A stretch of DNA of 61,654 nucleotides from Virgibacillus alimentarius (GTDB lineage: Bacteria > Bacillota > Bacilli > Bacillales > Amphibacillaceae), in NCBI RefSeq assembly GCF_000709085.1, contig NZ_JFBD01000066.1:1-61654 (forward strand), written 5' to 3'. The translations under genes were made by a program, and so were the position numbers. Numbering within the stretch: the first letter of the stretch is position 1; each line of letters starts with the position of its first letter. The notes under the pieces are model-generated. The model was not told where the DNA came from, searched no databases, and saw only the letters and a program-made list of their open reading frames with translations. This document shows positions 26,300 to 36,326 of this stretch, in pieces.

Positions 26300-27164
26300 A
26301 TGCATAATACGCATTTTGCGTTTTTTGATGAAAGTTCAAAAAAAGAGATTCGTCGTGCTATTTTAAAAGCAGTGGCCATTCCCGGATATCAGGTTCCGTT
26401 TGCTTCAAGGGAGATGCCAATCGCGAGAGGCTGGGGGACAGGGGGCTTGCAAATCACCTTGTCTATTATAGGAAAACCAGATGTACTTAAGGTCATTGAT
26501 CAAGGGGCAGATGAGTCTGTTAATGCAGTGAGCATTAAGAAACTAGTTCACGAAACAACTGGTGTAAAGCTGACAGATCAAACCAAGGATGCTTCGATTA
26601 TACAATCAAGACATCGTATTCCCGAGGTCCCTTTGACAAAGGATCAAATTATCGTTTTACAAGTTCCGGAGCCTGAGCCGCTTCGTAAGGTTGAAGCAAA
26701 GGAATATGTAACAAAAAAAATTACATGCAGAAAAAGAATATAGCGCGGCTTGGCTCATGCTATTTGAACAAATCATGAAATTCGGCAGAACCTCGACAGC
26801 AGAGGATCATCCTGTATACGTTCATAACAGGTATGTTATGGCTCCTAGTCCGATTCCGAGATTTGATAACCCAAAAATGCATCAGTCGGATGCGCTTATG
26901 TTGCTCGGTGCCGGAAGAGAAAAGAAGATATACGCCATACCCCCTTATACCGAAGTGAAATCTCTTGCCTTTGAGGATTATCCATTTACGGTTGAATCCT
27001 TTGAAGGGAAAAGCTGTCATCTATGTGGTGCAACGAAAACGTTCTTGGATGAAATAATTGATCCGGAAACGGGTGATGCGATCTATCAATGTAATGATAC
27101 AAGCTACTGCATTTCACGATTGAATGAAAATGAAAAAAGTGAGGTGGCGGAAAGTTATGTATGA
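26300..27164 (+). CDS. phnJ: C-P lyase PhnJ, radical-SAM enzyme (frameshifted)
   Basis: Cleaves the carbon-phosphorus bond of ribose methylphosphonate phosphate using a 4Fe-4S cluster and S-adenosylmethionine. The first frame (26300-26743) holds FFDESSKKEIRRAILKAVAIPGYQ and SRHRIPEVPLTKDQI. It is lost in an A8 run at 26713-26720; with A7 the protein runs on through HAEKEYSAAWLM, the region after 26757, and the cysteine motif CHLCGATK...YQCNDTSYC near the end. Repaired length is about 288 residues, as in E. coli PhnJ. All cluster cysteines lie after the break, so the enzyme works only if the frame is intact. Confidence 0.9.
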
Positions 27165-27996
27165 AAAGCCAATATTAAAAGTACGTCATTTGCACAAGCA
27201 ATTCGGAAAGGGCTGCACACAGTGTCAGGAAGGGCATAGTGAATCCCTCCAAAAAAATTACTGTCCAAAATGTGGAACAGTCTATGCATGTAGAGATGTT
27301 TCGTTCGATTTATTTCCCGGAGAAATTCTTGGCATTGTTGGTGAGAGCGGAAGTGGAAAATCCACGATGATGCAATGTTTGTACTTTGATGAAGCAGTTA
27401 CATCGGGAGAAGCGTATGTCAATGATTCAGATCTGATGGGGAAAAACATGTTTGAATTATCAGCACAGCAAAAGCGCTCTATTCGCAACCATAAATATGG
27501 AATGGTTTACCAGAACCCTGTTCATGGATTAAAAATGGACTTTTCTTCTATAGGGAACATCGCAGAAAAATTAATTGCCGCAGGAAAACGTTATGTAAAC
27601 GAAATGGAAGCAACAAGTAAAAATCTACTGGATAGTGTACACATTCCTTTATTTCGAATGAAAGAAGAACCGCAAAACTTCTCTGGGGGAATGCAGCAAA
27701 GGGTCCAAATTGCAAAAGCGTTATCGAATAATCCGCCCATTCTTTTTTTGGATGAAGTAACGACGGGGCTTGATTTATCTGTACAGGCAAATGTTCTGGA
27801 TTTAATTAAGAAAATACAGCGGGAATTAGGGATAAGTATGGTTGTAGTCTCTCATGATCTAGCAGTGATCCGAATGTTAGCTGACCGTACGGTTGTTATG
27901 CTAAACGGTTCGATTATTGAAGAAGGATTAACTGACCAAATTTTGGAGGATCCTCAGCGTGCATATACACAACAACTGGTCTACTCACTTATATAG
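27157..27996 (+). CDS. phnK: C-P lyase ATPase PhnK
   Basis: An ABC-type ATPase that docks on the C-P lyase core. Walker A GESGSGKST near residues 64-72, signature NFSGGMQQR near 168, Walker B ILFLDEVTTGLD near 190. An unusual early insert carries four cysteines (CTQCQEGH...YCPKC, residues 16-37), like a zinc-binding knuckle. Start ATG 27157 overlaps phnJ by eight bases and follows GAGGTGG. Confidence 0.92.
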   Translation: MYEKPILKVRHLHKQFGKGCTQCQEGHSESLQKNYCPKCGTVYACRDVSFDLFPGEILGIVGESGSGKSTMMQCLYFDEAVTSGEAYVNDSDLMGKNMFELSAQQKRSIRNHKYGMVYQNPVHGLKMDFSSIGNIAEKLIAAGKRYVNEMEATSKNLLDSVHIPLFRMKEEPQNFSGGMQQRVQIAKALSNNPPILFLDEVTTGLDLSVQANVLDLIKKIQRELGISMVVVSHDLAVIRMLADRTVVMLNGSIIEEGLTDQILEDPQRAYTQQLVYSLI

Positions 27997-28010
27997 GGGG
28001 ATGATAATGT

Positions 28011-29234
28011 ATGTATATTATTTATAATGGAAAAATCGTAACAGAAGAAAAGATCATCGAGGATCATGCTGTCCTTGTTAATGGGCCTTTCATCGAAGCT
28101 ATTATCCCAGAAGGAGATATTTATTGGTATATTGACGCACAGTTCATTGATGCAAAAGGTGGATATATTTCCCCTGGGTTTGTCGATATTCATTCTGATT
28201 ATATTGAAACCATTGTATCCCCTAGACCTACAAGTATGATGAATGTTGATATCAGTTTAAGGGAAGCTGAAAAAATACTAATCAGTCATGGCATTACGAC
28301 TATGTTTCATTCTCTTTCCTTTTATCGGGAAGATGTTTTCTCAAATAAACCGATAAGACAGCCGAGAAATGTTCAGCGCTTGGTGGATGCAATTGCAGAA
28401 ACACATCATGCATTGCACCTTATTCGCCACAGGATGCATGCGCGTTTTGAAATTGACAATATCGATGGAGTTGAGCAGATCGTAAAAAATATTGAAGAAG
28501 ACAAAGTGCATCTACTCTCTTTTATGGACCATACACCAGGGCAGGGTCAATATCGGGATTTGGAAATATACCGGGATACGTTGAAGGGATACCGGGACTT
28601 ATCGAATGAACAAATTGCTGACATTATCAAGGAAAGAAAAAATAGTAAGTGCCTGACAATAGATCAAATAAAGGAAGTCGCTAATTTGGCCTTATCAAAA
28701 AATATAGCAGTAGCTTCCCATGATGATGATGATACAAAAAAATTAAATTTAGTAAAAACACTAGGTACAACGATTAGCGAATTTCCGATAACGATGGGTG
28801 TAGCAAAAAAGGCAAAGGAAATGGGGCTAGTGACAGTTGCTGGTGCTCCGAATGTGCTGATGGGCGGTTCTCATTCAGGTAATTTATCCGCAGCGGAAGC
28901 GGTAGAGCATAAATGCGTGGATATTTTGTGCAGTGATTATTATCCATCTGCATTGCTTCATGCAATATTTGAATTAAGTGAGAAATATGGCAATGATTTG
29001 CACGAGATGTTTATGATGGTTACCCTTAATCCCGCAAAAGCTGTATGTATGGATGATGAGGTAGGTTCGATCCGGCAGGGGAAAAAGGCAGACATTCTAA
29101 TTATTGAACGGATGGAAGATGGTTATCCAATGCTGACAAAGACGATGGTAAACGGTGTGATGATCACGACAACAAACTATCGATTGAACAATGAAGTTAG
29201 GAGGGAGATCCATGCCAATACTGGAAGTAAATAA
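28011..29234 (+). CDS. phnM: ribose methylphosphonate triphosphate diphosphatase PhnM
   Basis: An amidohydrolase-fold enzyme that removes diphosphate from the ribose triphosphonate. Blocks: GGYISPGFVDIHSDYIE near residues 50-66 (metal site), SFMDHTPGQGQYR near 168, ASHDDDD near 237 and GAPNVLMGGSHSGN near 281. 407 residues. Here phnM precedes phnL, the reverse of E. coli order. Confidence 0.94.
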   Translation: MYIIYNGKIVTEEKIIEDHAVLVNGPFIEAIIPEGDIYWYIDAQFIDAKGGYISPGFVDIHSDYIETIVSPRPTSMMNVDISLREAEKILISHGITTMFHSLSFYREDVFSNKPIRQPRNVQRLVDAIAETHHALHLIRHRMHARFEIDNIDGVEQIVKNIEEDKVHLLSFMDHTPGQGQYRDLEIYRDTLKGYRDLSNEQIADIIKERKNSKCLTIDQIKEVANLALSKNIAVASHDDDDTKKLNLVKTLGTTISEFPITMGVAKKAKEMGLVTVAGAPNVLMGGSHSGNLSAAEAVEHKCVDILCSDYYPSALLHAIFELSEKYGNDLHEMFMMVTLNPAKAVCMDDEVGSIRQGKKADILIIERMEDGYPMLTKTMVNGVMITTTNYRLNNEVRREIHANTGSK

Positions 29235-29931
29235 TTTCGGGAAAAGGTTTACCATTCACCATTTGAATAAAACAATGCACGCGGTTGAACAAATCCATTT
29301 TTCATTAAAGCCAGGCGAATTTATTGGAATCATTGGAAAAAGCGGAAGCGGAAAGTCCACAATATTAAAAAGCATTTACCGGACGTACTTACCAGATCAG
29401 GGCAGTATTCTTTATGACTCGAAACGCTTTGGAACGATTGATTTATCAAAAGCAACAGAGCGACAAATGCTATTTTTGCGCAAATACGAAATTGGTTATG
29501 TATCCCAATTTCTTAATGTGATGCCAAGAACAACGTCAAGACAGCTTGTTGAGCATTCTTTATTAGAAATGGGAGAGTCAGAAGATCGTGCACGAATGGA
29601 AGCAGAAAATGCTTTAATCCATTTTGAACTTGACCCGAAGCTGTGGGATACGTACCCAAATACATTTTCCGGGGGTGAGAAGCTTCGCTTAAACATTGCG
29701 ATGGCAACGGTGAAACAACCTAGGTTATTGCTGCTTGATGAACCTACTGCCAGCTTGGACCAGCAATCTAAAAAAAAGGTCCGTGAAGTTATTGAGAAAT
29801 TGAAAAGAAATGGTACTACATTGGTAGGGATCTTTCATGATATTGAATTTATGGAAGGGCTTTGTGACAAAGTTTATGATATGAAAACGAAACATTTTAT
29901 TTATGAGAAAGAAGATGAGTGTATCGTATGA
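29212..29931 (+). CDS. phnL: C-P lyase accessory ATPase PhnL
   Basis: An ABC ATPase (239 residues) needed with PhnGHI for the first step. Walker A GKSGSGKST near 42, signature FSGGEKLR near 150, Walker B LLLLDEPTASLD near 172. ATG 29212 follows AGGAGGGAG and overlaps phnM by 23 bases. Confidence 0.92.
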   Translation: MPILEVNNFGKRFTIHHLNKTMHAVEQIHFSLKPGEFIGIIGKSGSGKSTILKSIYRTYLPDQGSILYDSKRFGTIDLSKATERQMLFLRKYEIGYVSQFLNVMPRTTSRQLVEHSLLEMGESEDRARMEAENALIHFELDPKLWDTYPNTFSGGEKLRLNIAMATVKQPRLLLLDEPTASLDQQSKKKVREVIEKLKRNGTTLVGIFHDIEFMEGLCDKVYDMKTKHFIYEKEDECIV

Positions 29932-30725
29932 AGGCTGACTTGCATGTTCACAGTAATTATTCTGATGGTTCTGACTCAATCAAAAAAGTGATGCAGCGGG
30001 CGCGCGAAAATGGGGTGACCCAAATCAGTTTTGTAGATCATGATACAGTAGATGGGCTTAACGAAGCTTTTGAACTAGGACAGAAATATGGTATGGAGGT
30101 TGTACCTGGGGTCGAAATTTCAGCGTATGATTTTCGGAGAAACCGCAAAGTGCATATTTTAGGCTATCACTATCGGACGGACGCACCACATATTAAGAAG
30201 CTTTGTCAGCCTCTACTTGAAAGACGGCACGCCCATTCGTTGTGGCAAGTGGAGCAAATACAGGCGGCAGGGTATGCATTAAATAAAGATAAAATAATAG
30301 AAACAGCGAAACCGAGTCAGACGGTCTATAAACAACACATTATGAAACATTTATCATCCCCCCCTTATCCATCGACTGCATATCAGCAACTTTATAAAGG
30401 GTTATTTAAAGGGAACGGTGTTGCCTCAGGGGACATTGAATATGTGGATGCATTTGAAGCTGTCAGGGTGATTAGCGCTGATGGAGGAATTGCTGTTGTG
30501 GCACATCCTGGTCAACTAGATTCTTATGAGATCATACCGGAACTTATTGATGTCGGACTAAAAGGTATCGAAAGGAATCATCACGATCATACCGAGGAAG
30601 ATCACCAAAAGGTAGAGTTGCTAGCTAAAAGGTATAATCTTATGTTGACAGGCGGAACAGATTATCATGGTTCTTTTGGTAAATCAATAGATGTAGGCGA
30701 TATCTTAAGTCACACGATATTGTAA
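29928..30725 (+). CDS. phnPP: PHP-domain phosphoribosyl cyclic phosphodiesterase
   Basis: A 265-residue PHP-family metal hydrolase: DLHVHSNYSDG near residues 4-14, FVDHDTVDG near 35, VPGVEIS near 61, AHPGQLD near 190, GTDYHG near 243. In the C-P lyase setting it most likely opens 5-phosphoribosyl 1,2-cyclic phosphate, as PhnPP of Eggerthella lenta does (EC 3.1.4.57), taking the place of the unrelated PhnP. The start overlaps the phnL stop (ATGA). A general phosphoesterase role cannot be excluded. Confidence 0.8.
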   Translation: MKADLHVHSNYSDGSDSIKKVMQRARENGVTQISFVDHDTVDGLNEAFELGQKYGMEVVPGVEISAYDFRRNRKVHILGYHYRTDAPHIKKLCQPLLERRHAHSLWQVEQIQAAGYALNKDKIIETAKPSQTVYKQHIMKHLSSPPYPSTAYQQLYKGLFKGNGVASGDIEYVDAFEAVRVISADGGIAVVAHPGQLDSYEIIPELIDVGLKGIERNHHDHTEEDHQKVELLAKRYNLMLTGGTDYHGSFGKSIDVGDILSHTIL

Positions 30726-30726
30726 T

Positions 30727-30776
30727 GTTAAATTAAGTTAATATAACGTTAAATTACTGTAAATTCGCCCTATTTT
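30727..30776 (+). promoter_or_regulatory. PhoP box before phnD
   Basis: GTTAAA (30727), TTAATA (30738), TTAAAT (30749) and TAAATT (30760) at exact 11-bp steps, with a TATTTT -10-like sequence at 30771. It starts a unit separate from the lyase genes. Confidence 0.6.
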
Positions 30777-30904
30777 GAAACCCGATATGTTTTAATGAAA
30801 TTATAGAAAAGGAATGGGGTGTTATCTATTACGTTTAAGTAGATTTGTCATTGTTGAAAGAAACAAGGTAGCTTGTAACACTATTTTAAATAGGGGGAGC
30901 GTCA

Positions 30905-31948
30905 ATGTTGAAGAAGAATTGGTTGCTTATCACGTTGTTATTCATTACCTTACTACTGGCTGCATGTTCAGAGGGAAGTGCTGGAGCGGATGGGAAAGAA
31001 GAAGCGGATGATGTCATTGATATTGTTTGGTACCCGAATGAATCTGGTTCTGATATGAAATCTTCCCGTGATGAAATTGGGAAGATCATTGAAGAAAAAA
31101 CAGATAAAAAAGTAGAACATCATTTGACAACAGATTACGCAATTGCAATTGAGACACTAGTAAACAACAATGCTGATCTAGCTTTTATGGGAGCTCAAGG
31201 ATACGTCGAGGCAAACCAAAAAAACGATGCCATTCAACCATTGGCTGTACCAACTGGTCCATCCGGGACATTGGATGATGCTGTTTATCATAGTTGGCTG
31301 GCAGTTAACGTTGATGATCAGGAGAATTACAAAGAAGACGGTGAATATGCATTTGATACAATTGAAGATAAAAAGATGTCCTTTGTATCAAACAGTTCTA
31401 CTTCCGGATTTAAAGTCCCTTCAGCAAGTATTATTGATCATTTTTCAAGTAAAGAAGTGTATGCTGATTTAGCTGAAGAAGACTTAATGGAAGGTGGCGA
31501 ATTATTCTCTCAAGTATTATTTGGAAATTCGCATCAAGGTTCTGCAGTAAATCTGCTTTCAGGTAATGCAGATGTAGCTGCGTTTTGTGATACATGTGTA
31601 GAGAACTATGTAGAAGTTGCTGAAGGGGAAGAAAACAAGCAGGGATCTGTATATAAGGTGAAAGAAGATGCGGCTGAGCCTTTTAATAAAGTAACTGGCA
31701 GTGAATTTACGCTTATAAGTGTTACACCAGTTTTAAATGCGCCATTCGTTGCGAATAAGGATGTGATTGGACAGGAGGATTTTGATAAATTACAAGCGTT
31801 ATTTACTTCTGATGAGGTTGCTAACAATGAGCAGATTTTTGTTCCTGAAGAATCCGGCGAATCAGGTTTATTCTTTAAAACAGATAAGGAGAGATTTTCA
31901 GAAGTAGAAGATTCATGGTTTGATCCAATCCGGGAACTTTCCAATTAA
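30905..31948 (+). CDS. phnD: phosphonate-binding lipoprotein PhnD
   Basis: The substrate-binding protein of the phosphonate importer. The signal ends LLAAC with Cys 21. Family blocks include VWYPNESG near 40, IETLVNNNADLAFMGAQGYV near 78 and SNSSTSGFKVPSA near 150. 347 residues. A phosphite or phosphate-ester specificity is possible. GGGGGAGCG ribosome site. Confidence 0.93.
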   Translation: MLKKNWLLITLLFITLLLAACSEGSAGADGKEEADDVIDIVWYPNESGSDMKSSRDEIGKIIEEKTDKKVEHHLTTDYAIAIETLVNNNADLAFMGAQGYVEANQKNDAIQPLAVPTGPSGTLDDAVYHSWLAVNVDDQENYKEDGEYAFDTIEDKKMSFVSNSSTSGFKVPSASIIDHFSSKEVYADLAEEDLMEGGELFSQVLFGNSHQGSAVNLLSGNADVAAFCDTCVENYVEVAEGEENKQGSVYKVKEDAAEPFNKVTGSEFTLISVTPVLNAPFVANKDVIGQEDFDKLQALFTSDEVANNEQIFVPEESGESGLFFKTDKERFSEVEDSWFDPIRELSN

Positions 31949-32021
31949 TTATTTTGTATCTGTTAAGGATGGACGAAGATGAAGATGTTGATTTAATCAC
32001 ATGAAAAGGAGCGAGGATAAC

Positions 32022-32786
32022 ATGTCATTGTTAAAAGTTGTGGGACTAGATAAATCATATCATTCAAATTTCCGAGTATTAACTGATATAAATTTTGAAG
32101 TTGATACAGGGGAGTTTGTTTCCATCATTGGCCCTTCTGGTGCGGGAAAGTCGACGCTGCTTAGGTGTATCAATCGAATGGTAGAGGTTAATGAAGGCAA
32201 GATTCTGTTTGGAGACCTTGATGTAGGCAATTTATCGAAAAAAGCTTTGCGGAAGTTACGGACAAATATTGGCATGATTTTTCAGCATTACAATCTTGTG
32301 CCCCGACTGACAGTGATTGAGAATGTGCTTCATGGCAGATTCGGTTACAAAACAACGCTGCAAGGTATTTTAGGGAAATTTACGGAAAAGGAGAAAGAGC
32401 ACGCCTTTTTCTTACTTGAAAAACTTGGCATTAGTGACCATGCTTATAAACGATGTGATCAATTAAGTGGTGGGCAGCAGCAAAGGGTAGGAATTGCTCG
32501 GGCCCTGATCCAAGAGCCAAAACTTGTATTATGTGATGAACCGATTGCTTCTTTGGATCCTAATTCCTCCAAAGTGATTATGGATCATTTAAAAGCAATT
32601 ACTTCTGAACTGAATATTACTTGTTTGGTAAATTTGCATCAGGTTGACGTTGCAATCAACTATTCTGACCGGATTATCGGATTGAATCAAGGAGAAATCG
32701 TGTTTGATGGTCCAAGTCAAATGCTCACAGAAGGACGTATAAACAGTATTTATGGAACAGAGACAAGACAGTTTATTACAGTGTAA
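32022..32786 (+). CDS. phnC: phosphonate ABC transporter ATPase PhnC
   Basis: 254 residues: Walker A GPSGAGKST, Q-loop FQHYNLVPRLTV, signature LSGGQQQR, Walker B LVLCDEPIASLDP, and the PhnC-typical NLHQVDVAI. ATG 32022 is favoured; GAGG and AAGGAG lie 5-10 bases upstream, inside the longer frame from 32001. Confidence 0.93.
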   Translation: MSLLKVVGLDKSYHSNFRVLTDINFEVDTGEFVSIIGPSGAGKSTLLRCINRMVEVNEGKILFGDLDVGNLSKKALRKLRTNIGMIFQHYNLVPRLTVIENVLHGRFGYKTTLQGILGKFTEKEKEHAFFLLEKLGISDHAYKRCDQLSGGQQQRVGIARALIQEPKLVLCDEPIASLDPNSSKVIMDHLKAITSELNITCLVNLHQVDVAINYSDRIIGLNQGEIVFDGPSQMLTEGRINSIYGTETRQFITV

Positions 32787-32799
32787 GGAGCATAACATC

Positions 32800-33585
32800 G
32801 TGAACGATATAATGATACGGAAACGCAAATGGCAATTTACAATATTTTTAATCATTATGATTGCTGCAACCTATGCATCTTCCATCATAACGGATTTTAA
32901 TGCACTGCATGGAATTACCACGTTTCCTGCAGCATTATACTGGATCTTTTCTAACATGCTCATATCGCAAGAGACGCTAACACGACTGCCAAGTATACTG
33001 GATAAGTTGTTGGAAACGATTTTCATGTCAATTGCGGCCACAACAACCGCAGCAGTGATTTCTATGTTTTTAGGGCTGATGGGATCGACTACAACCAGAG
33101 TGAATCGCGCTTTTAGTTCGCTTGCCAGATTCACTGCTTCTATTTCAAGAAATATCCCAGTTGTCGCCTGGGCATTAATTTTGCTGCTTTCTTTTGGGCA
33201 AAACTCTTTAACTGGATATTTGGCTTTATTTGTTGGCTCCATTGGCTTCCTCACGAGAGTATTTATTGAAACCATTGATGAAGCGAGTCAAAGTTCTGTA
33301 GAAGCACTAAGAGCAACTGGCGCAACGTACTTTCAAATTGTGAATAAAGCTGTCATCCCGCAATGTCTGCCACTCCTCATCAGCTGGATATTATTTATGA
33401 TTGAAACGAATATCAGGAGTGCAACTTTAGTGGGCATATTAACAGGTACAGGAATTGGCTATACATTTGATTTATATTATAAATCGATGAACTATAATGT
33501 GGTGGCACTTGTGACATTCAGTATAGTAATAACCGTCATTATCATTGAGCTTCTTTCAAACTACATACGAAAGGTGATTCTATAA
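32800..33585 (+). CDS. phnE: phosphonate ABC transporter permease PhnE (first copy)
   Basis: A permease with about six helices and the EAA loop EALRATGATYFQIVNKAVIPQ (near residues 167-187). GTG 32800 follows AAGGAG by nine bases and gives 261 residues; the frame stays open upstream into phnC. It overlaps phnE2 by one base. Confidence 0.92.
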   Translation: MNDIMIRKRKWQFTIFLIIMIAATYASSIITDFNALHGITTFPAALYWIFSNMLISQETLTRLPSILDKLLETIFMSIAATTTAAVISMFLGLMGSTTTRVNRAFSSLARFTASISRNIPVVAWALILLLSFGQNSLTGYLALFVGSIGFLTRVFIETIDEASQSSVEALRATGATYFQIVNKAVIPQCLPLLISWILFMIETNIRSATLVGILTGTGIGYTFDLYYKSMNYNVVALVTFSIVITVIIIELLSNYIRKVIL

Positions 33586-34421
33586 TGGAAGTGGCTAATA
33601 TAAGAAGAAAAAGAGATGGTCGAATAACGATTAAAGCTGGCAGTAAAGCAGAAGCTTTAATGGTTAGCACCTTAATGATATTAGCAGTGCTAACCATGAT
33701 CGGATTTCTGTTATTTGACTATTCTGGACTGGAGCTTAAAAAGGCGATCTCAGAAACAGGGAATAACCTGAAGACAATGTTTTTGGAACCTGCTTTAACT
33801 CACTTTAGCTGGGGTGAGGCAATCTACCAAGTGGGAATCACAGTAGGGTTAGCCTTTCTAGCAACAGTACTAGGGGCGGTTATTTCTATTTTTTTAGCTT
33901 TGTTTGCCGCAACCAATTTATCGAATGAGTGGGTGTCAAAAGTCATTCGTATTTTCGTTGCCGTTATCCGTGCGGTACCAACTGTATTATGGGTTCTTAT
34001 ATTTGCTATTGCTGCTGGATTAGGCAGTGAAGCTGCGATTATTGGAATGCTTTTTCATTCAATAGCATATCTAGTCAAAGCTTATTCGGAAGTGTTTGAA
34101 GAGGTGGATGAGGGAACGCTAGAAGCGTTACGTGCAACAGGCTCCAACTGGTGGCATATTGTTATGCATGGTGTCATCCCATCGACATTAACTTATTTAA
34201 TGTCCTGGACCTTTTTGCGATTTGAAATTAATTTTTCGGTAGCGGTAGCAATGGGGGCGGCAGCTGGTGCAGGTGGCATCGGATTCGAGCTTTTCATGGC
34301 CTCCGGATTCTATTTTGACTTACGAGAAGTAGGAATGATCACTTATGCAATTCTAGTTGTGGCGATTATATTAGAAATTATTTCAACCCGACTAAAAAAT
34401 CGGTACTTTCCCAGTCAGTGA
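33585..34421 (+). CDS. phnE2: phosphonate ABC transporter permease PhnE (second copy)
   Basis: The second permease, 278 residues, with EALRATGSNWWHIVMHGVIP near 178-197. Two unequal PhnE subunits are common in Gram-positive phosphonate importers and probably form a heterodimer. It is last in the unit. Confidence 0.92.
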   Translation: MEVANIRRKRDGRITIKAGSKAEALMVSTLMILAVLTMIGFLLFDYSGLELKKAISETGNNLKTMFLEPALTHFSWGEAIYQVGITVGLAFLATVLGAVISIFLALFAATNLSNEWVSKVIRIFVAVIRAVPTVLWVLIFAIAAGLGSEAAIIGMLFHSIAYLVKAYSEVFEEVDEGTLEALRATGSNWWHIVMHGVIPSTLTYLMSWTFLRFEINFSVAVAMGAAAGAGGIGFELFMASGFYFDLREVGMITYAILVVAIILEIISTRLKNRYFPSQ

Positions 34422-34767
34422 TATAAAAAATAAAAAAAATGCCGTAACAAGAAAAATCAATAGGCATCATATTATATTAGGGGTACAAATTGGAAATCGA
34501 TTCGTACCCCGTTTTTAGAGGATTTAATTGCTGAAAAGCAAAATTAATAGATACAAATATTGAAGAACGAAGCAGGAAAAATCAAATCCGACACCTTATC
34601 AAGTCAGGGTGTTGGATTTTTTATTTTATATGTAGAAAATGAGAAGGTGCAACACCAATCAAACAGCTTAAGATGTATTCGATTCGCATAATAAAAAGAC
34701 ATTGAGAGAAGCTTAAGAAACATGGGATACGTATAATTTACTACAAGTAAAAGGAAGGTAAAATCCG
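34422..34767. other. intergenic region with two terminator-like hairpins
   Basis: Hairpin GGGGTAC...GTACCCC at 34480-34516 ends in T5 and likely terminates phnDCEE. A second (AATCCGACACC / GGTGTTGGATT, about 34582-34625) ends in T6. No gene is seen. TATAAT-like bases at 34731-34737 may serve the DedA gene. Confidence 0.6.
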
Positions 34768-35367
34768 ATGATACAGGCATTTTTGGAATGGATCAAAGTT
34801 ATTGGGCTACCGGGATTATTTTTAGTAATGTTCCTAGAAGGGTCTTCTTTGCCTTTTCCTGGTGTGGTTATGGTGCTCACTTATGGATACTTACTTTCCC
34901 CTGGATATTTGGGTACAGCTATACTTGCAGTTGGGATGGGCATTGCTTACAGTATTGCGAGTCTTATTCCATACTTTATCGCAATAAAGTTAGAACAATT
35001 CCTCCCCAAACGCATAAAGAAAGGCTTGAAGAAAGGACAATCATTTTTTAACCGGTACGGGGTATGGAGCATTGCACTATCTCGACCGTTTGGTGTTGGT
35101 AATTATATTTCGTATATAGCGGGAATGAGTAACGTGAATGTATTTAAGTATTTTATATTAACCTTTATCGGCATTTATCCGTGGTCCTATGTAATGATTA
35201 TTTTAGGAGATTTTTTCAATGGTAATTACGAGGCATTTAAACAATTTTTTCAATCATACAGCATGTATATATACGGCACCGTAATTATCTTAGTTATTGT
35301 CATTGCACTATTTTTATACAAAAAGATCAAACAGAGAAAAGGAGGAAATTTCAAAATCCGGAGGTGA
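34768..35367 (+). CDS. DedA family membrane protein
   Basis: A 199-residue membrane protein with the DedA/SNARE-associated pattern: N-terminal FLEGSSLPFPGVVMV near 23-37, FNRYGVWSIALSRPFGVGNYISYIAGMS near 92-119 and a C-terminal helix with basic tail. Family members act in lipid-carrier flipping and membrane homeostasis, some recycling undecaprenyl phosphate. AAGGAAGG precedes ATG 34768. Confidence 0.88.
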   Translation: MIQAFLEWIKVIGLPGLFLVMFLEGSSLPFPGVVMVLTYGYLLSPGYLGTAILAVGMGIAYSIASLIPYFIAIKLEQFLPKRIKKGLKKGQSFFNRYGVWSIALSRPFGVGNYISYIAGMSNVNVFKYFILTFIGIYPWSYVMIILGDFFNGNYEAFKQFFQSYSMYIYGTVIILVIVIALFLYKKIKQRKGGNFKIRR

Positions 35368-35607
35368 GATGTATTGAATTGGGAGGATATTGCAGATGTG
35401 AAATGATAAAGGAATAAAAACTTTGTATTTTGCTAAGCACCTATACATAATTTATTCATACAATAATATAAATATAACGCTACCTAGAATCATTGTATCT
35501 AATTAAGATTCACACTACGTTTATCCTGATATTTTCGCTTAAAGCAATATACGATACAATGGATATGTAGAAGGTTTAACTGTAAGTAATTTGGAGATGA
35601 TTGGCGA

Positions 35608-36318
35608 ATGATAGCGTATGAAATAAAGGTACATGAAGAGATAATAGACTGGCAGAAGCGTATTTTAAAACGATCAAACTTCTTCAACCGAATGTCCAAA
35701 AAGGCTCAGAATAAAATAAATGGAATGATTCCTGGTAAAGTTCATCAGGTTATCACGGATAGTATCAAAAATATGGTGAAAGCAACCTTGTTTGGCTCCA
35801 ATCTTACAACAAACAAAACGAAGTCAATGGGAATGCGATTAGAGGAACGGGATCATCTTCTGAAGGAAAAGCTATCCTCTTACCGGAAGACAGCAGTTGC
35901 TGAAGGAGCAGGAACAGGGGCGGGCGGGATTTTTCTAGGACTTGCTGATTTCCCTTTGCTTTTATCGATTAAAATGAAATTTTTATTTGATGCTGCTGCG
36001 GTTTATGGCTTTAATACGGATGAATATGAAGAACGCTTATTCATTCTTCATGTATTTCAGCTAGCTTTTTCAAATGATGAGAAACGAAGGGAAACATTCC
36101 ATATTATTGATCATTGGGAAGAAACAAAGAAAACGCTTGTCGATATGGATTGGTATGTGTTTCAGCAAGAATATCGCGACTACATTGATTTAGTGAAATT
36201 AGCACAGTTAATTCCGGGCTTTGGAGCAATTGTCGGCGCTTATGCAAATTATAATCTTCTCGATCAATTAGGAGAAACAGCAATGAATGCCTATCGAATG
36301 CGGTATCTGAGAAAGTAA
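35608..36318 (+). CDS. EcsC family protein
   Basis: A 236-residue protein of the EcsC family: AVAEGAGTGAGGIFLGLADFPLLLSIKMKFLFD block near 96-128 and IPGFGAIVGAYANYNLLDQLGETAMNAYR near 203-231. The biochemical role is unknown; in Bacillus subtilis ecsC lies with the EcsAB exporter, which is absent here. Confidence 0.87.
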   Translation: MIAYEIKVHEEIIDWQKRILKRSNFFNRMSKKAQNKINGMIPGKVHQVITDSIKNMVKATLFGSNLTTNKTKSMGMRLEERDHLLKEKLSSYRKTAVAEGAGTGAGGIFLGLADFPLLLSIKMKFLFDAAAVYGFNTDEYEERLFILHVFQLAFSNDEKRRETFHIIDHWEETKKTLVDMDWYVFQQEYRDYIDLVKLAQLIPGFGAIVGAYANYNLLDQLGETAMNAYRMRYLRK

Positions 36319-36326
36319 ATGAAAGA

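Noticed and set aside
30814-31011. Plus-strand ORF overlapping phnD
   Set aside because: It overlaps phnD in another frame and shows no family resemblance.
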